A DNA stretch of 64,000 nt from Caenorhabditis remanei (GCF_010183535.1 NC_071332.1:13020001-13084000), one strand, 5' to 3'. Numbered from the stretch's first letter, positions 19,872-30,998 are shown. Translations and numbers: made by a program. The notes: generated by a model from the letters alone, not told the origin.

Positions 19872-22840
19872 CTGCCTGTTTTCCTCCTTCATCCCCAGCT
19901 CTCTACCGTTTTGATAATTTTTCTTCTTTCTCTGCTTTTCCATCTTCACCCCCTTCTAGTCAGAGCCTTCGTCCTCCCTCTTCCTCGTTTCAGTCTGACT
20001 TTGGTATTAATATTCTCCTTTCTAACATTCGAGGTGTCGCCAGCCTTACCAAAATTTCTCTTCTTATTGACCTCTTCATTGCTTCCTCTTACGATATCAT
20101 TGCGCTTACTGAGACTTTTCTTAATGACTCCATTCCTTCCTCTCTTTTCACTTCTCGAAACATTTCTATTCTCCGTTGCGATCGTATGCGATCCCTTCAC
20201 CGCAAATCCAGTGGTGGGGGAGTTGCTTTCATTGTCAAAAGTTCCGTTTGCCTCACTTCTATCCCCATTAACCTAGACTTCCACTACCCTTTGCATCAAT
20301 CTGAAATTGCTGCTTGTCTTGTCTCCCCCTCATCCTCTAGTTGGAACCAGCAAAAATTCTCTCCATTTACCTTAATACTTGTTTATCGTCCTCCTGATTG
20401 CAAATCTTCCGAACTCTCCTCCCTTATTACACATTTGAACTCTCTCATTCCACTATCCTCTGCTCTAGTTATTGGAGATTTTAACCTCCCATCCATTGAT
20501 TGGCTTGATAATTCTTCCCGGCATCCCTTTTCTGATTTTTTACTTTCTAAAGGTCTCTCTCAACTTGTTGATTTTCCTACTCGCTCCACCAATATTTCTT
20601 CCAACATTTTAGATTTGGTTATATCTTCTGATGATTTAGTTCTCTCGCCTCCTGTCTGTCACCCTCCACTTTTGAATTCTGACCACTTCAGCGTCAATTT
20701 CTCGGTCTTCCCCCGTTCATTGGCTTCCACTCTTCCTGATCCAGCCTCTGCTTCATTTTCCTCTCAACTTGACTACAGAAAATGTAATTATACTCTCTTG
20801 AATTCTGATCTTGCTTCCCTTGACTGGGATGTCTTATTCAGTACCCTTCCCTCGCCATCTGCTAAATTCGATATGTTTATTCGCATTTTAAATGATCTCA
20901 TCAAAACCCACACCCCTACTAAGACCTTACCAAAGCCTAAGCCACCTTCCAACCCTATTCGCCAGTTGCGTCGTGCTCGTTGTCGTCTTTCTAAACTTCT
21001 TGCCTCCCCTAGTTCTTCCTTCAATGATTTCCAGTCTCTCAACCTTCGAATCAGGGATTTGACCAAAACTATTCGTCGCAACTACGCCAGAACAGAAAAA
21101 CGTATTCTCAACTCACCTCACAGTCTTGTAGCCCGTTCCCTCATAACGAAAAGATTAAAAAGTACTTCCGGAATACCATCTCTTTCATATCAAGGACGAA
21201 TCGTCAATATCGACTCCGAGAAAGCCTCCATCTTCACCACTGCATTCACATCTAATTTTAAAAACCCCTCTGAAGCTCCGAATGTTTCGGATTCTTCCTT
21301 CTCACCCATCCTATCAGCATCTCATATTATTGACCTTCATGATTCTGATCTGTTTGCCCCGTGGGTAATTGAGAATTCTTTACGTAAACTTCCGCCTCGC
21401 TGTGGTTTCTCACCCCATCTTGCTAACTTTCTTCTCATCAAAAATTGCGCCACCTCTCTTTCCCTTCCCCTCTCGATCATCTTCAATGACTCGTTCCGCT
21501 CTTCTTCAGTCCCTCACTCTTGGAAGAATGCTGTAGTAACCCCTGTTCTAAAAAAGGGTAATGCTAGTTACCCTATCAACTACCGCCCAATTTCTCTCAC
21601 TGATCCATTTTCTAGAATTTTCGAGCGCATCATCTGTAACCGCATCAAGCTTGATTTTGCCCATAAACTTTCTGTCCATCAACATGGTTTCCTAGCTAAA
21701 AGGTCTTGTGCCTCCTCCTTAGTTCAGGTCATAACCAATTACAAAATCATCTTAAAAACTCATAAATCTCTAGATGTAGTCTTCTTTGATTTCCAGAAAG
21801 CTTTTGATCAAGTTCCCCATAGTCTTCTTCTCAAAAAGCTTTCTTCTTGTGGCTTGTCCTCTACCATTGTAGCCTGGTTCTCGGACTTTCTATCCTCTAG
21901 ATCTTTTTCCGTTAAGGTTAACAGTTTCGTTGATTCCTCTTCCTCTTTTATCTCCTCTGGAGTTCCTCAAGGTTCCGTGTCGGGCCCTTTACTCTTTATC
22001 TTGTTCATCAATGATTTGTTACTCAGTCTGAATGATATTCCTTACCTTTTTGTTGCTGCCTATGCTGATGATATTAAAATTTACTCTCATCTTCCTTCCA
22101 GTCTTCAAGCCGGCATTGATTTAGTCTCCAACTGGGCCGAATCCAATTTCCTTCCTCTTGCCCATTCCAAAACAGGTTTGCTTCGCTTCGGCTTACTCAA
22201 CCCTCATCATCAGTTTTTTATTGCTGGTTCTCCCATTCCTGACTCCAACTCCGTTCGTGATCTTGGCCTGCTTGTTGAACCTGATCTCAAGTTCCGGGCT
22301 CATATTAATCGTACAGTGGCTCTAGCCCGACTTCGTTCCTCTCAGATCTTAAAATCTTTCAAGTCAAATAATCCAGCTTTCTACTCATTCCTTTTTAAAA
22401 CTTACGTTCTTCCTATCCTTGAGTATTGTTCTGTTATTTTCTGTTTGCCCCCCACATCTCATCTCTCTAGACTTCTTGAATCCACCCTTAGAGTATACTC
22501 TAGAATAACGCTCCAGCGCTGTAACATCTCTTTCTCTTCTTACTCGCAACGCTTGGAACTCCTCTCAATGCACTCCATTAGACACCGCAGACTCAAATCC
22601 CAATTACTCCTACTTTACAAATTCATTGCTGGCGCATCTCACTTCCCCTTCCTTAATACCATTGTCAGATTGTCTGATTCTCCCAGAAGGCCCATGGCTC
22701 TTATCTATCTCTCCCCCCTATCTGATAACTTTTTCTCTTTCACCATTCCGTATTGGAATGCCATAACCTACAATGTAAATACTTTTCTTTCCCCCTCTCA
22801 ATTTGCTATTCTACTTGATTCCTCTATAACCCGGTTCTAA
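19871..22840 (+). CDS. LINE ORF2: endonuclease and reverse transcriptase
   Basis: The frame is open from 19871 to the TAA at 22838-22840, about 989 codons; the first in-frame ATG is only at 20186. The endonuclease part shows SNIRGVASL, DIIALTETFL, VIGDFNLPSIDW and SDHFSVNF. The reverse transcriptase shows YRPISLTDPFSRIFERI, FFDFQKAFDQVPH, SGVPQGSVSGPLLFILFIND and the catalytic YADD box at about 22060. The protein nicks target DNA and primes cDNA synthesis there. Because the endonuclease begins before any ATG and ORF1 ends 1 nt into this frame, translation probably relies on reinitiation or a frameshift at the ORF1 stop. Confidence 0.9.
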   Translation, partial: TACFPPSSPALYRFDNFSSFSAFPSSPPSSQSLRPPSSSFQSDFGINILLSNIRGVASLTKISLLIDLFIASSYDIIALTETFLNDSIPSSLFTSRNISILRCDRMRSLHRKSSGGGVAFIVKSSVCLTSIPINLDFHYPLHQSEIAACLVSPSSSSWNQQKFSPFTLILVYRPPDCKSSELSSLITHLNSLIPLSSALVIGDFNLPSIDWLDNSSRHPFSDFLLSKGLSQLVDFPTRSTNISSNILDLVISSDDLVLSPPVCHPPLLNSDHFSVNFSVFPRSLASTLPDPASASFSSQLDYRKCNYTLLNSDLASLDWDVLFSTLPSPSAKFDMFIRILNDLIKTHTPTKTLPKPKPPSNPIRQLRRARCRLSKLLASPSSSFNDFQSLNLRIRDLTKTIRRNYARTEKRILNSPHSLVARSLITKRLKSTSGIPSLSYQGRIVNIDSEKASIFTTAFTSNFKNPSEAPNVSDSSFSPILSASHIIDLHDSDLFAPWVIENSLRKLPPRCGFSPHLANFLLIKNCATSLSLPLSIIFNDSFRSSSVPHSWKNAVVTPVLKKGNASYPINYRPISLTDPFSRIFERIICNRIKLDFAHKLSVHQHGFLAKRSCASSLVQVITNYKIILKTHKSLDVVFFDFQKAFDQVPHSLLLKKLSSCGLSSTIVAWFSDFLSSRSFSVKVNSFVDSSSSFISSGVPQGSVSGPLLFILFINDLLLSLNDIPYLFVAAYADDIKIYSHLPSSLQAGIDLVSNWAESNFLPLAHSKTGLLRFGLLNPHHQFFIAGSPIPDSNSVRDLGLLVEPDLKFRAHINRTVALARLRSSQILKSFKSNNPAFYSFLFKTYVLPILEYCSVIFCLPPTSHLSRLLESTLRVYSRITLQRCNISFSSYSQRLELLSMHSIRHRRLKSQLLLLYKFIAGASHFPFLNTIVRLSDSPRRPMALIYLSPLSDNFFSFTIPYWNAITYNVNTFLSPSQFAILLDSSITRF

Positions 22841-23316
22841 TATTTCTTCCTCCTTTCCTGTTGTTTAAACGAACAGTTTCTTAATTTATTCTCTGTCCCT
22901 GCCTCCAATTGCCTACTTCCTTTATTTCCCATTGATCTCATCTCCATAACATTGCTCGCCCCCGTTTTAGTCTTTCAAATTGTCTTTCCCCATGTCATCA
23001 TTATTTATTTGTTGATTACATAGATTTTTCCTCTTTTTTACTTGAAACTGTCTCGTGAGGGACATGTTCAAGTCTTCTGTGAATTTTTATAGCCATTTTG
23101 TCGTGAAAAAATAAAAAAAATAAAAAATAAATAAAAATGGAGAGAACAACCATTTTTCTCTTTATACTCTGTTGTCGGTTCAGTTCAAATGATCGGAAAT
23201 ACGAAATGTCACTTTGAATTAGACTTGTTCCAGTGCGGATGAAAATGAAAACATGTTAAATTAAATGGAAAGAATATTTGCATGAAGATTGATTTATTTT
23301 ATGCGAAGTTATAAAT
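22841..23316. other. LINE 3' UTR and A-rich tail, then spacer
   Basis: The LINE 3' UTR ends in a tail of A-rich repeats at about 23106-23138. About 180 bp of ordinary AT-rich spacer follow before the next gene. Confidence 0.6.
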
Positions 23317-24605
23317 TCAATTAAAAGATCCGTTAATCTTCAAACAAGCTGCAGCCGGATTGAGAACTCTGACACTGTTGACAACCCAAATTCTCAAGTA
23401 GTTTGTTATTGGATTGTAGGTGCAAGTGATGTAGCTACTGATAGTCAACTGGAAAGACATCAATGAAAACTCAATATTATCCTCACAATATTATGTTACT
23501 CTCACTGACTACGTGTTAATTATGTATTATGTATTAGTTCTGATAAGTTCTCACGACTCACGAAGTCGTAATAAACAATTCACAATTAACAATTAAAAAT
23601 CTGACTGTTCCGACATATCTTACCTCAACCGGTTCATTGCTGTCACTGAACACAACTCCAACATATCCATCATCGCAAGTAACATTAAATGCACAACTGG
23701 GAGTCCATGAGTTTGCTCCAATTATTCTTCCACGGTATTTATTTGTTTTATCATAGTTTTCCAGTTGTTCAACCGTAGTGATGATTGGAAACGCTCCACA
23801 GGCACAGACTTCATCTGATCCAAACGCATCTTTTATTGTACTGCATCCAATGCTCACATTTTCTAACTTCTCATTGAAAAAATACCAATCGAAGTTATTA
23901 TCGTAATCTTTTACACACAATAAATCCTCAAAACGTACTTCTCTTGTTACAGTTCCTGTGCTGATAATTTCATTTTTTGAGTAGACGAATGCCTCTTTTG
24001 AATCATTTGAACAGGATCCTTCGTAAAAATAGCACTGATCAGGTGTATCCGGGAATCTTTCTGTCAACGTCACACCACTCTCACTGTTTCCTTTGATTTC
24101 TGGACAACTACAACTATCTGTGTCTTCTTGACAACCAAGTGACATATCAAACATTGGATAGCCATGAAAATACCATTGATATGTCCCGTCCGTATGTAAT
24201 TCACACTTCAAATTTCCAATATTTCTCGGTTGAGTACCGAAAACATTCTCGTTGTTCACAACTCGATTCACCTAAAACCTTTATCAATTCGATATTTTAA
24301 TTTCAACGAGAACTGACATAGACTGGACTACCATTACTTCTGAAAAGAATAGTCAAATATGAAGAAACTGAATTTTGAGGTACGCAAGTGAACTCGAAAT
24401 ATCACGGATATTCGGGGTCATGCTGAACTACTGGGTGCCAGGTTGGACGGTTTCCAAGGTAGTATCCACCGGCATTTCTTTCAACGTCAGACTGATTAAA
24501 AAGGCCAATTGGTGGACATTTGCACACTGGTGAAGGTGAACGAACAACAAGACAAGTGTCAGAAAATGAAATAAGTACAAGGAATAGGAAGATTGCACCT
24601 TTCAT
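23317..24605 (-). CDS. Secreted Cys-rich repeat protein with in-frame TGA
   Basis: Minus-strand exons 24605-24318, 24271-23624 and 23448-23317 would encode about 355 residues. A signal peptide (MKGAIFLFLVLISFSDTC) is followed by three similar modules, each opening CKCPPI, CSCPEI or CACGAFPI and containing a Cys-5-residue-Cys unit (CAFNVTC in the third module), with comparable segments throughout. In the first module this unit reads TGA-YFEFTC, so the stop at 24404-24402 stands exactly where Cys is expected. Frame, splice sites and module pattern are otherwise intact on both sides. The family is not named with certainty. It may be a nonsense allele, a very young pseudogene, a sequence error or a readthrough gene. 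Confidence 0.6.
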
Positions 24606-25121
24606 TTCAAAAATTATGCACTGAATGAAGGGATTTGGGAGGTGGTGGCCACGGATATGACTTAATTAAAATTCGAAATGTGGAAAATATATGAATATTA
24701 TAATTTCTGTTTGTTTTTTGATAAATACCGAACAGTGCCTCTGAAGAGACAAAAGTTCAAAAGTTCAAAATCAGACAACTTGTTCTTACTTTTTTCGTCA
24801 GGTTTAACATTTTCTTTCGTGTCTAGGGGTTGCCTCAACAAATGCCATGAGTGACGATGTTTTGTTTTAAAGAATAAGAAAATAACTCCAATACCTGCAA
24901 TATACAGTTTACAAAATTGAATAAACTCAAATTATAAATTTTATGAAAAATATGTCTGTTTATTTTTTCCGACCAAAGAATCAAAACTACCAAACTTTTT
25001 GTTTATATCAATGATATAGACCGTAAATAAAAACAAAAATCGTTTATTCAGATTTGAAATTTGATACCTTCATGAGTTTTGCTATAAAAATGAGGTGGCC
25101 GGAAGCTCAAATATACTCATC
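24606..25121. other. Intergenic, divergent upstream region
   Basis: This 515-bp AT-rich region lies between divergent genes and should hold both promoters. A TATAAAA sequence lies about 40 bp before the FAR start codon. No other element is recognised. Confidence 0.5.
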
Positions 25122-25932
25122 ATGAAAGTTTTTGCCGCGTTGGCCTTCTTTCTTGCTCTCTGGATTCTTGTGGCTCCAGCTCCGACTTCATCACCAAAAG
25201 AAACATTGAAAACTGCTGCCGAGAAAGTTCTAAAAGATGTCGAGGAACCAATCGCCAAACAAACTCATCAGGCATTGACTGTGGAGACATTGGATGGATA
25301 CATCGGTCTTCTGAAAATGTTCAAAGACATGCTGCCATTGGATTTGGTCACTACAATGGACAATGTAAGTTATCTAAAACGCGTCAGAATTACTAAACTA
25401 CGAATATCGACATTTTCAGCTCAACGTGACTCAAAAAGGAGAAGTTGTAAACTTCCTCTCTAATTGGTTCCAAGACCGTCTTCATCGTCCAAACACCACA
25501 ACTGAAATCGTCGAACTTCTTCGTGATAATCTTCCATCAGTCTATGACAAAATCACCTCTTTGAATACAACTTTCTATACCAAATTCAACAATTTGAAAC
25601 CAGAAACTCAGACACTTCTCCGTGAATGGCGTACTAAAGCAGTGGATCTTCTAGGAGATCAACGTCCAGCTGGAGAGACTGCTGCTCAGAATCTTCAACT
25701 TCTCCGTGACTTTGCGATGAGTATCCGAGATGTCAAACCGGAGATCCGAGATGATTTGAAGACTCAATTCCCGCAGGCAGTGTCGTTGACTGAAGGACTT
25801 GGATTCACAGTGTTCACTACGATGATTATGGTTGTTCAGAAGATTGTAGAGACCGCGGCCGCAGTGAAGAATCAGGGACAAGCCGTGTTGGCTACTGGAT
25901 TGCCATTGGAGTGTGCTATTCCTTTGGATTAA
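25122..25932 (+). CDS. Fatty-acid and retinoid-binding (FAR-like) secreted protein
   Basis: Exons 25122-25364 and 25420-25932 encode about 251 aa. ATG 25122 is preferred because it starts a clean signal peptide (MKVFAALAFFLALWILVAPA). The mature part is almost entirely helical and hydrophilic. The segment NLPSVYDKITSL, followed by NLKPETQTLLREW and DDLKTQFPQA, matches the Gp-FAR-1 pattern (SPSLY, LGPEAK, FKKQFP). FAR proteins carry fatty acids and retinol in body fluids and are nematode-specific. At 251 aa it is longer than a typical 180-aa FAR, with an N-terminal extension. The name is based on pattern resemblance and is fairly but not fully certain. Confidence 0.7.
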
Positions 25933-26076
25933 ATTCTGTCTTAAACTATGGTTTTTGTCCATTTTACATTGTGCTTTAAACTTTCTAATGTTACCGAGAA
26001 CTTCATGAATTCATTTAAAAATGTTATAAATACCCGTTTTATGTGAGAGAGCAATTCAAAGAGGTCATCTTTCCAT

Positions 26077-27911
26077 CTACTTTGATACAACAAACCCTAA
26101 AACTAGAGGCAAAAGAATCCAAATATCTAAATTCAAGGCAGTCAAATAAGAGAGATCAATAGCCTTCGGGTAGAAATACTTTGGCATCTTTCCATTATAC
26201 TTGAAAAGTCTCTTGAACTTGAACGCCGCTTCATCTAATGCAGGCATCGGAAGATCTGCGAAAGTTGACAGAAAGTGTTCAGCATTGACTTGATAAGCTT
26301 TGTGCTCCACCACTTCTCGGATATGGTTTTCCAGATACGTTTCGGAGAGATGGAACTTGTTCAGGATCCGGGCGAATCCTTTGCTTTTAGCTAGCCAAGC
26401 ATTTCTCATTTGTTCGGCGAACATGGGCATGAAAATGGATGGTGTTGCGGAGCAGACAGCTTCTTTAACACTGAAATAATAAACGAATGTACTCCATTTT
26501 CCAGTATAATATTTCAAACAAGTACCTCTTTAATCCTCCATGACTCAAAAATAGAACTGTCTTCTCATGATTCAGAATTTGTTGTTGCGGTACCCATGAT
26601 GAGACCTTCACATGATCCAAGAGACCCTCTGGCCGATCTCCTTTCATACTCCAAATCACTCGATAATCTGTCAATTTGTTGAGAACATTCAGAAAAATCT
26701 CAAATTTCTCTTCAGGAGCGAAACGCCAATCGATAATTGTTCCAAATGCTACGAGAATGGTTCCTGAAAATTAGAATGTGTGAATGAGTGCTGAAACATT
26801 TTAAGGTTAACCTTTCGATTTCGGATCGTTCACAAATCTTCCCCATTCTTCATCCAATCCATTCTTCGGAGGGTTACAGTAAGTTCCAAATGAAAAATAC
26901 TGAAAAATAAGTTATTTCGTGTTATAATTCTGAAATATTTCTTACATCATTCGTTCTGGCACCGACTGGATACAATGGATCTGGCATATCTGTGAAAGAG
27001 AATGCACTGCGTCTATTGTAATCATAGAATGAGAAAAATGGGAACGGGATGATCGATCGGAGAGCCCATTTTTGAGCAAATCCAGCCACTCCGCCTGTGA
27101 TGAATGCACTTCCAAACCAATCAACAGTTGAAATCACTCGATGCCACCATTTGTCAGTTGTGAAGTCAGACATTGAGTATGGAAGGAAGTTGGGAACCAT
27201 TAGAGCGTAGTTTCTGAAAAAAAAGAAGAATTGGAAATATTTTACAAAAATGATGTCTAATTCTGAATAGTAATAATTCCACCTTCCCTCACCTACTGAA
27301 CCCTTTGAAACTTCCATGAGCACTTTCTACATCACTCGAATGCATCATAACATGTGGCTTTCCAGTTATCTCTGCCATTGCATATCCACACGGAGAAAAC
27401 AAAGAATCCGATAGAAATAGATCCCAGTCTTCGTTAGCAATTTCCAGATATCTTTCACGTTGATGTTTCAGAATACGATTACAAGAAATACATCCGAATA
27501 TGAATGGAACTGCCTGATGAACAAATGTGAATTCATCTTCGAACGCGATTTTGAAAAAGTCTTTTGAGATAAAATTATTCTCAAATGCTGAAAGGAAACA
27601 AAGTTTTTGAATAAACTCAAAGTTGTACTACCCGACATATCAATGAATCTTTCCTCCATTCCAAAATCCATATCTTTCTTATAAGTGGCCATTTCCAGAG
27701 CAGTTGTGTGACCATCTTTTTGTAATCGGTGCATTAGAGGAGTGATTGAAGTGGCGTGGGATCTGTATTAGAATCAGTTTTAATCATTTGGAAGTTTTGA
27801 CATGAAAACATACCTCCCTTGATCCATGATAGTGAGAAGGACTTTGACCGGGTCAACTAGATTTGAGGACACAAGAAAAGTAAATATACATAGTGTTGAG
27901 AGTTTTGTCAT
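26077..27911 (-). CDS. UDP-glucuronosyl/glucosyltransferase (ugt family)
   Basis: Minus-strand exons 27911-27814, 27762-27632, 27587-27293, 27213-26946, 26899-26812, 26763-26526 and 26470-26077 encode about 503 aa with consistent phases. The protein opens with a signal peptide (MTKLSTLCIFTFLVSS). Exon 2 has GRSHATSITPLMHRLQKDGH, the acceptor-side His region. The UDP-sugar signature SSWVPQQQILNH through LSHGGLKS, then EAVCSATPS and EQMRNAWL, spans about residues 348-400. The C-terminus is a membrane anchor (LDIWILLPLVLGFVVS), although the usual basic cytosolic tail is very short. It should conjugate lipophilic compounds in the ER lumen, complementing P450 oxidation. Confidence 0.92.
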
Positions 27912-28776
27912 TTTCAGATGAAAGTTAGGTTTATAACCTGAAAATTAAGAGTTTGAAAGAGTATATATACATATTATTTTAAAAATGTTAAATACTAATA
28001 GCTATCACGAAAAATTCTTTTAGACGAAGAAACACTCGAACAACAATGTCTTAATGAAGGCGGCAAAATTTGGTAGATCAAAACAGTCCGTCTTATATAA
28101 TGGGTACCTCCCGTAATCACTTTTCTCCAAATCTGGTGAGAAACTAGAGAATATAATTGTATGTTGTAGTCGAAAAAGGGTTATTTTACTGTCTGCGTTT
28201 CTTCAGATCGGAGATAGTGATTGGAATTGAAGACACTTTTTGACATTTTTGGGTACTGATAAGAAAAAGGGAGGGAGAAAGTTCAATTTTTGATGAAACT
28301 GTAGAAAACTCGTCCGATGTTTTGTTTCAACATGACCCGTGTTACAAGGGAAATTAATTTTAAAAAACTGAACGTTTCGACAGTTTGAATCAGATGGAAT
28401 CCTAATTCAAAGAAAACTTCAAAGAGAATTTTGGATTTTGTATTCCAGATAATCGATTGTTTGTAGAAAATAGAAAGATGTAAGGGACAACCTCACATCT
28501 AGTTACAAATGATGCACAGATTTGGGGCCCACTCCTCAATTTTCGGTTCATTTCCAAACATTTGGACATTGCGTTAAGAAAAACACACCTCACAGTCTGA
28601 AGATTATTTCGCAATTTTACAACGCATTGTTGACATTTTCGGTCTTCATATTTAAAGGAGGGCTCTTTCTCGAATTGAGAAGGTTGTGCACTTCCAATTT
28701 TCTTTTCGTTTTTTCTTTTCAGTTTTTCTATCACATTCCAAGTTTCTGAATTGGACTATTTTCAGCACCTCGAAAA
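27912..28776. other. Intergenic between UGT and NADAR genes
   Basis: This 865-bp region lies between divergent genes. Short frames on both strands lack family resemblance. It should contain both promoters. Confidence 0.5.
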
Positions 28777-29716
28777 ATGCATACAAAGGTGTATGTTTCT
28801 GAAGACCGGTCCAAAATACTGGTTCTGTTTTACGAAGCAGCATGCGTATTTTCTAATTTCTATCCAGCTGGATTCACTGCTTCAGCACTTCCTAATTTAG
28901 TGAAGAAGTTCGAAAATGAGAAGGAAGAAGAAAAGAAGAAATTAACGTTCAAGTGTAGTGAACAGTATTTTATGTAGGTTGAACAGAACTCAGGATTCAC
29001 GAAAGAATTATTTCTATTCAGGTATCACAAAGCACTTCTTGTTGGAGATGAGGAGATTGCAGAACAAATTCTAAATGAGAGTAATCCAATGAAGATGAAA
29101 TTGCTAGGTAGAAAGCTGACAATGAGTAAGGAACAATTGTATCAGTGAGTTTTTAAAACTATTTTTGAATTAAAGGTGTTAGGCAGATATGTATTAATGA
29201 TGTGGTTACGGTAGTTTGAAATAAATTCATTTTTCCAGATGGTCCAAACTGTCAAAAGACGTTATGTACAACGCATGTCTTCAAAAGTTCTCAAATGATG
29301 AAAAATGCAGAAAAACATTGTTTCGAACTCACGGAATGAAACTTGTGGAAGCATCTCCAACTGATAAGATATGGGGAGTTGGTGAGTACTCTCTCTCTAG
29401 CTAGGTGAAACCTTCCCAAAATCCATTTGAGCCAGTTTAAAGTTTCTTTTTGTTTTTCACAGAAAATCATGTCGTTCTAATATTCATAGCATCCGAAAGC
29501 CTTTTGAGTTCAAAATCACTTTCTTCAGGTCTTGACAAGAATGACAAAAGATGTGAAGATGAGAGAACTTGGAGAGGAACGAATTGGTTGGGAGAGGTTT
29601 TGGATAAAGTACGAGACGAATTATGGGAGAGAAACGAATTCAAGAATGAGAGAGAACTGATTGAGAAGGAAAGTCTCGAGACAAGATGTCAATTGTTGGA
29701 GCATTTCCCGTGTTAA
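28777..29716 (+). CDS. NADAR (YbiA-like) domain protein, copy 1
   Basis: Exons 28777-28973, 29022-29144, 29239-29381 and 29529-29716 encode about 216 aa, one NADAR domain with little else. Diagnostic motifs are VFSNFYP near the start, FKCSEQYFM with the conserved Glu, YHKALL, LVEASPTDKIWGVG and WRGTNWLGEVLDKVR near the end. NADAR enzymes are N-glycosidases acting on ADP-ribose-linked or ribose-phosphate compounds (for example YbiA in riboflavin-intermediate turnover). An insertion rich in Glu and Lys separates the first two motifs. A second copy follows 445 bp downstream with identical intron phases. Confidence 0.88.
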
Positions 29717-30160
29717 AACTACTAATAATTTGAATGAATTAGTTTCTCGAGTTTCCTAATAAGATTTTCTCTAATTGTTCTTATGTTGAAGTAAATGATC
29801 TAATACTACACATGACCCTAATTCCTTTCACTTCTTCTTTTTCTCCAGTTCACTTTTTCCAGCTGTGCAACAAAAAAGAACACTCTATTGTCTCAAAAAA
29901 CATCGTCTCTTTCTTTCGCAATTTTTCAAAACATTGGGAAAGTCCTTCTTTTCAACCGAAACAAACAAAAACGCGTATATTGTCATTTTTCCTTTTAAAG
30001 AGGCAACCTGACCTCTTTTTTCAGTGAATAAACCATCTAAATCTGCTAGCTCTATTATATATTTCTTGATTTGTCTCATTATTGCAAATACAGTTTCAGT
30101 AGCTGACCAGTCTTCTGAAAACTTTTCCTACTTTTTGAGTGATTCTCTCAATTAATCAAT
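29717..30160. other. Intergenic between the NADAR copies
   Basis: This 444-bp AT-rich spacer holds the 3' UTR of copy 1 and the promoter of copy 2. Nothing else is recognised. Confidence 0.5.
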
Positions 30161-30998
30161 ATGTTGATTCGAGTGTTCATTTCTAAAAATCAATACAGAA
30201 AATTCGTTTTATTCTACAAATCGGAATGTGTGTTCTCTAATTTCTATCCAGTCGAATTCACCGCCTCACCAATTCAAGAAAACAACTCTAGAATTGAAAA
30301 AGTTCTCACTTTCAACTGCAGTGAGCAGTACTTCATGTTGGTTTACCTTAGTGTCTGACCCAAAGGTTACTGTATCATTGACAGGTATCATAAGGCTCTT
30401 CTGGTTGGTGACGAGGGGATAGCTGAGAAAATTATGAATGAAACAGATCCGAAGAAGATGAAAGTGTGGGGAAGACGACTGGAAATGAGTGAGCAACACT
30501 TGCAACAGTGAGTTATTTCAGAACTATGTTGAAGTTGAAAATACGGTGATTCAGATGGTCGAAAATGTCTCGTGAGATTATGTACTGCGCATGTCTTGCG
30601 AAGTTTTCGAAAGATGCATCTTGTCGGAAAACAATGTTCCGAACTCATGGAATGAAACTTGTGGAGGCATCACCAGGGGATAGAATATGGGGAATTGGTG
30701 AGTCAGATGCTTGATGCGTCACTGTTGAACCAGAATAACTTCATTCGAATGTTCAATTATAACATCTGAAAGCTATTTGTGCTCAATATTTCATTCTTCA
30801 GGTCTTGACAAGAATGACAAAAGATGTGAAGATGAGAGAACTTGGAGAGGAACGAATTGGTTGGGAGAGATTTTGGATAGAGTACGAGACGAATTATGGG
30901 AAAGAAAAGAATTCAAGAATGAGAGGGAATTGATTCAGAAGGAAAGTCTCGAGACAAGATGTCAATTGTTGGAGCAATTTGCATCTGGAGCCGCCTGA
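30161..30998 (+). CDS. NADAR (YbiA-like) domain protein, copy 2
   Basis: Exons 30161-30336, 30385-30507, 30555-30697 and 30802-30998 encode about 212 aa. Motifs: VFSNFYPVEF, FNCSEQYFM, YHKALLVGDEG, LVEASPGDRIWGIG and WRGTNWLGEILDRVR. Exon number and phases equal copy 1. Exons 1-3 differ substantially from copy 1, but the first 165 nt or so of exon 4 are nearly identical. The proteins then diverge at the very C-terminus (FASGAA against FPC). All residues expected for catalysis seem present. It probably has the same reaction class as copy 1, perhaps with different expression. Confidence 0.88.

Larger units (their letters stand above)
19020..23140 (+). mobile_element. Full-length non-LTR retrotransposon (LINE, CR1/jockey-like)
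   Basis: Base composition changes near 19020 (C/T-rich on this strand) and returns to host-like after an A-rich tail of AAAATAAA repeats ending near 23140. Between these lie ORF1 and ORF2, both without internal stops. ORF2 has an apurinic-type endonuclease and a reverse transcriptase with the order seen in CR1/jockey-group LINEs, such as the Sam-type elements of C. elegans. It sits about 0.25-0.3 kb upstream of the serpin C start codon in opposite orientation. Both ends are approximate and no target duplication could be identified by eye. Confidence 0.85.
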
